Shown here piece after piece: positions 14,296-18,316 of a stretch of DNA of 18,316 nt. The notes under the pieces are model-generated. The model worked only from the letters and a program-made list of their open reading frames with translations, was not told where the DNA came from and searched no databases. A program made the position numbers and the translations under genes. The DNA comes from an uncultured Bifidobacterium sp. (GTDB lineage Bacteria; Actinomycetota; Actinomycetes; Actinomycetales; Bifidobacteriaceae). The DNA lies in NCBI RefSeq assembly GCF_959020145.1, contig NZ_CAUEQY010000022.1:1-18316 (forward strand), written 5' to 3'. Within the stretch, counting starts at the first letter, position 1, and every line of letters begins with the position of its first letter.

Positions 14296-15651
14296 ATGGC
14301 TACGAAATCACGTTTAGGCAAGGGTCTCGGCGCACTGTTTCCGTCTCTTCCAGGAGAGTCGACGAAATCGGAAGCCGCTACTGAACCGGCTGTGGCTGTT
14401 GCGGGTGCAAAGGCTGATAACAAGATCGCTGGAAAAGTTTCAGAAAACGTAGCCGGTGGTGCGACTGTTGCCGGGCAATCCGCGGGGAAGACCGCGGTCA
14501 AGAGTTCCGTGGCAACCGCCAAGGCTTCCGTCGATGCCGTCCATGACATGAAGAAGAACGTTTCACGTGAAACCAAGAAGGGGAGTGGCCATCGAGCCAG
14601 TATGCCTTCCATCACGTTGAATGAGACTGCTCATCCTGCCGACATGTTCTTCGGTTCCACCAGTCCTGTTGCCACTTCCGAAGTGAAGCAGGAAAGTGTT
14701 TCACGTGAAACCGCTGCGGTAAAAAAGACCGAAGATAAGAAGAATGACGAACCTGAACTGTTGCCGGTGCAGGGCGGTTATCTCGTTGAATTGCGACTGA
14801 GTGATGTTGGACCGAACCTGCATCAGCCGCGTACCATTTTCGATGAGGATGATCTTCGTGAGCTTGCCGATTCCATCAAAGAAGTCGGCGTGCTGCAGCC
14901 TATTGTCGTACGGAAGCGTCCACTCGCGCAGATTGAGGCTGCTCGCAAGGAGAACGCCGCTAAAGATGCCGAGTCGCACAATATGTTCGACGGGCGCATG
15001 GATAGCATGTACGAGCTCATTATGGGTGAACGTCGTTGGCGCGCATCGCAGATCGCAGGTTTGAAAACGATTCCTGCGATTGTCAAAACCACTGCCGACG
15101 ACGATATGTTGCGTGACGCTTTGCTGGAAAACCTGCATCGCGTTGCGTTGAATCCATTGGAAGAGGCGGCCGCCTATCAGCAGATGATCGACGATTTTGG
15201 CTTGACGCAGGCGCAATTGTCAAAGTCGGTGTCGAAGTCGCGTCCGCAAATCGCCAATACTCTGCGACTGCTGAATCTGCCTGCGACCGTACAAAAGAAG
15301 GTTGCTTCCGGCTTGCTGTCGGCCGGTCATGCGCGCGCATTGCTCGGATTACCGACGGAAGCTGACATGGAACAGCTTGCGACGCGCATTATTTCCGAAG
15401 GGTTGTCGGTACGCAGCACCGAGGAAATCGTGTCGATGAAGGTCGCTGAATCGGACCAGCCGAAGAAAGCGAAAACCAACAAGCTGAACCCTTGGGCCGG
15501 AACGCCGATGCAGATCGGTCTTGAAAAGAGGTTCGGCACGAAGGTGTCGATCAAGGGATCCAAGGAGCATGGACGCATCGAAATCGTGTTCAAATCCGAA
15601 GACGACATGAAGCGCATTGTCGACCTGCTCATGCCCACTGCCGAAAAATAG
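14296..15651 (+). CDS. parB: Chromosome partitioning protein ParB (CTPase, parS-binding)
   Basis: CTP-dependent clamp that loads at parS and spreads, partner of ParA. The product is 451 residues, longer than most (about 290-350). The first 150 or so residues, after the ParA-interacting MATKSRLGKGLGALF, are Ala/Ser/Lys/Thr-rich and probably disordered. This part includes two VSRET pentapeptides at 89-93 and 135-139, each encoded by a parS site. The conserved core follows: HQPRTIFDEDDLRELADSI (about 176-194), CTP-binding GERRWRA (244-250), and ALLENLHRVALNPLEEA with the helix-turn-helix at about 304-326. About 30 extra residues separate the first core motif from GERRWRA. The C-terminal dimer domain ends at DLLMPTAEK. 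Confidence 0.96.
   Translation: MATKSRLGKGLGALFPSLPGESTKSEAATEPAVAVAGAKADNKIAGKVSENVAGGATVAGQSAGKTAVKSSVATAKASVDAVHDMKKNVSRETKKGSGHRASMPSITLNETAHPADMFFGSTSPVATSEVKQESVSRETAAVKKTEDKKNDEPELLPVQGGYLVELRLSDVGPNLHQPRTIFDEDDLRELADSIKEVGVLQPIVVRKRPLAQIEAARKENAAKDAESHNMFDGRMDSMYELIMGERRWRASQIAGLKTIPAIVKTTADDDMLRDALLENLHRVALNPLEEAAAYQQMIDDFGLTQAQLSKSVSKSRPQIANTLRLLNLPATVQKKVASGLLSAGHARALLGLPTEADMEQLATRIISEGLSVRSTEEIVSMKVAESDQPKKAKTNKLNPWAGTPMQIGLEKRFGTKVSIKGSKEHGRIEIVFKSEDDMKRIVDLLMPTAEK
14560..14573. promoter_or_regulatory. parS: parS site 3, inside parB
   Basis: Perfect GTTTCACGTGAAAC starting exactly at codon 89 of parB and encoding Val-Ser-Arg-Glu followed by the first two bases of a Thr codon. 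Confidence 0.95.
14698..14711. promoter_or_regulatory. parS: parS site 4, inside parB
   Basis: Perfect GTTTCACGTGAAAC starting at codon 135 of parB, in the same reading frame as site 3 and 138 bp from it. Confidence 0.95.
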
Positions 15652-15675
15652 TAGTTCTTAAGTTTTTTGGTGTCC

Positions 15676-15764
15676 GCGGAAGGGGCGGCATATTCTGTTC
15701 ACGACACACTCAAGGCCGTTTGGCCAAGCTTACAGTCGTGAACAGAATATGCCGCCCCTTCCGC
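15676..15764. repeat. Perfect 30-bp inverted repeat between convergent parB and trxB
   Basis: Left arm 15676-15705 (starts GCGGAAGGGGCGGCATATTC) is the exact reverse complement of the right arm 15735-15764, with a 29-nt spacer that contains GGCC-GTTT-GGCC. It may act as a bidirectional terminator for parB and trxB. The flanking tracts are poor for that: on the plus strand TCGTTTTCAAGTTTTT follows, and on the minus strand an A-run follows. AAGTTTTT occurs as a direct repeat on both sides (15660-15667 and 15773-15780), which resembles a small inverted-repeat element with target duplication, but could be chance. Confidence 0.85.
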
Positions 15765-15806
15765 TCGTTTTCAAGTTTTTGTAGGGTATGACCGTGATGG
15801 GAAGTG

Positions 15807-16742
15807 TTACTGCTGGAGGTAGGCTTGGGCATCGAGGGCGGCCCGGCAGCCCATGCCGGCGGCACTGATCGCTTGACGGTAAATACTATCAACACAGTCG
15901 CCGGCTGCAAAAATGCCGGCAGTGCTGGTGCGTGTGCTGGCGCCGTCCACCTGAATATATCCACCCGCATCTCGCTGCACAATGCCGTCAATAAAAGCTG
16001 TGGCGGGGGAGTGGCCGATCGCCACAAAAATGCCGTTTGCGGCAATCGTGCTGGTCTCTCCGGTGATGACGTTGCGAATGTTCACGGATTGGGCTCCATT
16101 GTCGTCACCCAAGATTTCCTCCACCACGGAATTCGTGACGATGGTGATCTTCGGATTCTGCTGAGCGCGTTCCACGAGAATCTGCGATGCGCGGAATTCA
16201 GAACGACGATGAATCAACGTCACCGACGATCCAAATCGTGAAAGAAAATCAGCCTCAGTGAATGCGCTATCGCCGCCGCCGACCACAATAATCGGCTTAT
16301 CTCGGAAGAAGAAGCCGTCGCAGGTCGCGCAATATGACACTCCCTTGCCGGAATATTCCGCCTCTCCGGGGATGTCGAGTTTGCGATATTCCGATCCGGT
16401 TGCGATGATCAAAGCATGGGTTTCAAAAACGTCTCCCTGATCGACGCTCACGGTTTTCACGCCGGTGACGTCATTGTTGCTCACGGAAACAACATCATCC
16501 CAAACGATTTCCGCGCCGAACTTCTCAGCCTGGCGTTGCATATTATCCATGAGTTCCGGTCCCATAACGCCGTCGGGGAAACCTGGAAAATTCTCCACTT
16601 CAGTGGTGTTGACGAGCTGCCCGCCTGGGGTCAGCGCACCCGCGATGACCAGTGGTTTGAATCCAGCCCGGCCCAAGTATATGGCCGCGGTATATCCGGC
16701 AGGGCCGGATCCGACAATAATCACATCTCGCAAATCACTCAT
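15807..16742 (-). CDS. trxB: Thioredoxin reductase
   Basis: FAD-dependent NADPH enzyme that reduces thioredoxin; 311 residues, normal size. The FAD-binding motif is GSGPAG (residues 11-16), the redox-active disulfide is CATC (138-141) in YCATCDGFFF, and the NADPH-binding motif is GGGDSA (155-160). The C-terminal FAD segment is GIFAAGDCVD. Start is ATG 16742 (MSDLRDVIIVGSG); the open extension of 35 codons upstream is Lys/Cys-rich and unlike the family. There is no good ribosome site, and a TACAGT 6 nt upstream hints at a leaderless mRNA. No trxA is present beside it in this window. Confidence 0.95.
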   Translation of the reverse strand: MSDLRDVIIVGSGPAGYTAAIYLGRAGFKPLVIAGALTPGGQLVNTTEVENFPGFPDGVMGPELMDNMQRQAEKFGAEIVWDDVVSVSNNDVTGVKTVSVDQGDVFETHALIIATGSEYRKLDIPGEAEYSGKGVSYCATCDGFFFRDKPIIVVGGGDSAFTEADFLSRFGSSVTLIHRRSEFRASQILVERAQQNPKITIVTNSVVEEILGDDNGAQSVNIRNVITGETSTIAANGIFVAIGHSPATAFIDGIVQRDAGGYIQVDGASTRTSTAGIFAAGDCVDSIYRQAISAAGMGCRAALDAQAYLQQ

Positions 16743-16957
16743 ATTCCCACTGTAGCGAACCACCAAAGCAACCAGCCGCGCACTGCACGATTTCACGCAT
16801 TCCTTTTTCTTATGGCGTATTATCAAGTGCTTTCCAAGCCGGATCATCTACAGAGTTTCACGTGAAACACCAGCTGTTGTGCGTGGTTGCGTGCGGTGCT
16901 GTGTGTGCAGTTGCTGGGGTGGCTGGATTCTTGGCGTCGCTTGATCGGAACATGAGA
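16743..16957. other. trxB upstream region with possible leaderless promoter and parS
   Basis: No convincing gene. On the minus strand TACAGT (16749-16754) ends 6 nt before the trxB ATG, the distance expected for a leaderless transcript; I see no clear -35. The rest is G/T-rich on the plus strand around 16880-16930 and holds parS site 5. Confidence 0.35.
16855..16868. promoter_or_regulatory. parS: parS site 5
   Basis: Perfect GTTTCACGTGAAAC 112 bp upstream of the trxB start, the outermost parS in the window. Confidence 0.95.
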
Positions 16958-16991
16958 AAGGGCTTGCGCTCCACATGGAGCGCAAGCCCTT
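16958..16991 (-). terminator. Terminator hairpin after the small peptide gene
   Basis: AAGGGCTTGCGCTCC (16958-16972) pairs perfectly with 16977-16991 around an ACAT loop: 15 base pairs. On the minus strand it lies 40 nt after the small gene's stop; the following tract CTTTCTC is only a partial U-run. Confidence 0.75.
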
Positions 16992-17031
16992 CGGTCGTGT
17001 TAGTGTGACGCCTGCCTGCGCGGGCCTTGGA

Positions 17032-17154
17032 TCACTTGTTGATGACCTTCTTGAACAGATCGGCGCTGGCCTTGGCGAGTGCGAACTGGCCGAAGCCCGG
17101 ATCGACGGAAGCGAGGTTGGCGTTGATGACCTGGTTGAAAGTGTTGTTCTTCAT
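17032..17154 (-). CDS. Small 40-residue protein of unknown function
   Basis: I do not recognise this gene. It encodes 40 residues beginning MKNNTFNQVINANLASVDPG and ending ADLFKKVINK. The ATG at 17154 has AGGAA 6 nt upstream, a good promoter candidate stands at 17344-17373, and a 15-bp hairpin follows the stop. FNQVIN (residues 6-11) and FKKVIN (34-39) resemble each other. There is no cysteine, no signal peptide and no double-glycine leader, and no neighbouring modification or export genes. The C-terminal half could form an amphipathic helix. The frame is open upstream to 17373, but that extension overlaps the -35 and uses rare AGA/AGG codons, so the short form is preferred. Confidence 0.6.
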   Translation of the reverse strand: MKNNTFNQVINANLASVDPGFGQFALAKASADLFKKVINK

Positions 17155-17337
17155 GATGTTTCCTTTCGTTCGGCTTGGCGGCGTTCTTGTTTTCTGTTCT
17201 TTCCTCTGGCCGCTGCCGTAAGTCTGTTGCTTTTTGGTTACGTTCAGCGCGGGTGGCGTTGCCGTTTCCCCGCGTGTGGGGTGCGGCTCCGGTTTTCTCT
17301 CCGGTTCCTGCCGCATCGTGTCTCTTTGTTCTGTTGT
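17155..17337 (-). other. Long 5' leader of the small peptide gene
   Basis: From the predicted start near 17337 to the ATG is about 183 nt, long for a 120-nt gene. It is purine-rich on the minus strand. I see no known riboswitch; translation of the in-frame stretch cannot be excluded. Confidence 0.35.
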
Positions 17338-17343
17338 GCCTTC

Positions 17344-17373
17344 ATCATAGGCAGGCTCAACCGTCGATGTCAT
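17344..17373 (-). promoter_or_regulatory. Candidate promoter of the small peptide gene
   Basis: ATGACA (17368-17373), 18-bp spacer, TATGAT (17344-17349) on the minus strand; both hexamers match consensus at five of six bases. CGTCGAT copies at 17362-17368 and 17382-17388 overlap or flank the -35. Confidence 0.55.
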
Positions 17374-17728
17374 GCAACGATCGTCGATTCTTTTGTATTT
17401 TCATCGGCTAATCTTGAAATAAACGTAACGATGCTGTGATGAACATCAATCGTCGATTGCAGGGCAGTATTGCCGTCGCAAAAGAAACGGCGCGATCTTC
17501 AGATTTTCTATCTTTTCTATGAAAGTCTCAAAATCGTTCTCCCGTAAGACTTTTCACAAGGTCAGCATTGTTCTATCCATTCTCTATCTTCCTTATTTGC
17601 GGGAGTATTTGCGCTTGTTGCCGGCGAATGTCAGGTTACATTGATTGATATCGGGCTGATTGGGCTGGGCTGATTGGTGTGGCTGTTCGACAGGCTGATT
17701 GGTGTCGGGCGTAAGAAAGGAACGTGAT
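17374..17728. other. Intergenic region upstream of the HAD gene, with short repeats
   Basis: No supported gene. It contains ATCGTCGATT at 17380-17389 and 17449-17458, the second inside the 13-bp palindrome CAATCGTCGATTG (17447-17459). GGCTGATTGG occurs three times at 17654-17663, 17668-17677 and 17693-17702; the last copy is flanked by CGACA/TGTCG (17688-17692, 17703-17707). Their role is unknown. Confidence 0.5.
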
Positions 17729-18316
17729 ATGGCGACTATTCCTGAACAATATGAGAGCCAGCGCGTGGGCGTGCAGGGATATCGCGTGCTCAATCTCGAT
17801 TTGGACGGCGTTTGCGCGGATTACAAGGGCGCGATCCGCGATTACCTGCAGCGGCAGGGCATTGACGTGCCGGAACGTGCGCTGCAGACCGCGCATTACA
17901 ATCTCACGCGCGAGGACGGATGGCCATTCGAGACGCTCGACGATTACATCGAAACGCACAAAGCCGCGGAGCGTGAGCATCTGTATGCGACGATGAAGCC
18001 GCTTCCGGGGGTCGCGCAGGCATTGCAGCGATTGGCGAATGAGCATGTGTACATTCGCATTGTCACGCACCGGCTGTTCGTGTCCGGCCAGCATCAGATG
18101 GTCGTTTCCGACACCGCGCAATGGCTGGACAGCAACCGCATTCCGTACATGAGTCTGTGCTTTACTGGGCTGAAAGACAGTATGCAGGCCACGATTCATA
18201 TTGACGATTCGCCGGCGAATATCGAAACCTTGCGTGAGGCAGGGCAGCATGTGGTCGTGTTCGATCAGCCATACAACAGTACGTATGCTGGTCCCAGAAT
18301 CGACAGCTGGAGCGAC
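17729..18316 (+). CDS. HAD-family 5'(3')-deoxyribonucleotidase-like protein, 3' end beyond window
   Basis: 196 codons are visible with no stop, so the gene runs past the right edge. The N-terminal motif LDLDGVCADY (residues 22-31) is the HAD catalytic DxDxV pattern; the first Asp is the nucleophile. Motif II is IVTHR, a Lys follows in GLKDSM (motif III) and acidic motif IV is HIDDSPANI. Spacing and length fit the NT5C-type 5'(3')-deoxyribonucleotidases, which dephosphorylate dNMPs, but substrate cannot be fixed from sequence. AGGAA precedes ATG 17729 by 6 nt. It is divergent from the small peptide gene. Confidence 0.8.
   Translation, partial: MATIPEQYESQRVGVQGYRVLNLDLDGVCADYKGAIRDYLQRQGIDVPERALQTAHYNLTREDGWPFETLDDYIETHKAAEREHLYATMKPLPGVAQALQRLANEHVYIRIVTHRLFVSGQHQMVVSDTAQWLDSNRIPYMSLCFTGLKDSMQATIHIDDSPANIETLREAGQHVVVFDQPYNSTYAGPRIDSWSD

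Noticed and set aside
16862..17008. Possible plus-strand 48-codon frame with a hydrophobic, signal-like N-terminus starting at a GTG inside parS site 5
   Set aside because: It has no ribosome site, runs through the 16958-16991 hairpin and starts within a binding site, so it is probably chance.
17519..17644. 41-codon plus-strand frame (MKVSKSFSRKTFHKVS...)
   Set aside because: The upstream sequence is pyrimidine-rich with no ribosome site, and there is no recognised family.

Overview
The window is the replication-origin region of a high-G+C Gram-positive chromosome. The gene order (gyrA, gyrB, dciA, recF, dnaN, oriC, dnaA, then rpmH, rnpA, yidD, yidC, jag, rsmG, parA, parB, trxB) and the protein sequences fit a Bifidobacterium or close relative. 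That assignment rests on gene order and my recognition of the proteins, not on a database search.

Left arm, all on the minus strand: gyrA (cut by the window edge), gyrB, dciA (DUF721 helicase loader), recF and dnaN. The DnaA-box-rich oriC (about 7196-7755) lies between dnaN and dnaA. dnaA reads toward the origin on the minus strand. The transcription switch point is the dnaA-rpmH intergenic region, which holds a second DnaA-box cluster.

Right arm, plus strand: rpmH, rnpA, yidD, yidC and jag form a compact ribosome/RNase P/membrane-insertion cluster. rnpA-yidD and yidD-yidC share TAATG junctions, and a strong terminator follows jag. Then come rsmG, parA and parB. trxB converges on parB, and a perfect 30-bp inverted repeat lies between them. 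Beyond trxB there is an unusual accessory stretch: a self-contained 40-codon gene of unknown function on the minus strand with its own promoter, long leader and terminator, then a HAD-family 5'(3')-deoxyribonucleotidase-like gene cut by the right edge.

Five perfect copies of the parS palindrome GTTTCACGTGAAAC lie between 11448 and 16868, all on the rpmH side of the origin. Two are inside the parB reading frame and each encodes Val-Ser-Arg-Glu-Thr. DnaA-box clusters occur in three intergenic regions (dnaN-dnaA, dnaA-rpmH, rsmG-parA). The third contains four one-mismatch boxes in the same orientation, spaced 10-11 bp apart. A GTGGGGA-type palindrome is shared by the dnaN and dnaA control regions.

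Together the window encodes initiation (dnaA, oriC, dciA), elongation and repair (dnaN, recF), topology (gyrAB), and origin segregation (parABS). The most interesting unexplained items are the rsmG-parA box array, the shared GTGGGGA palindromes, the 30-bp inverted repeat and the small peptide unit.
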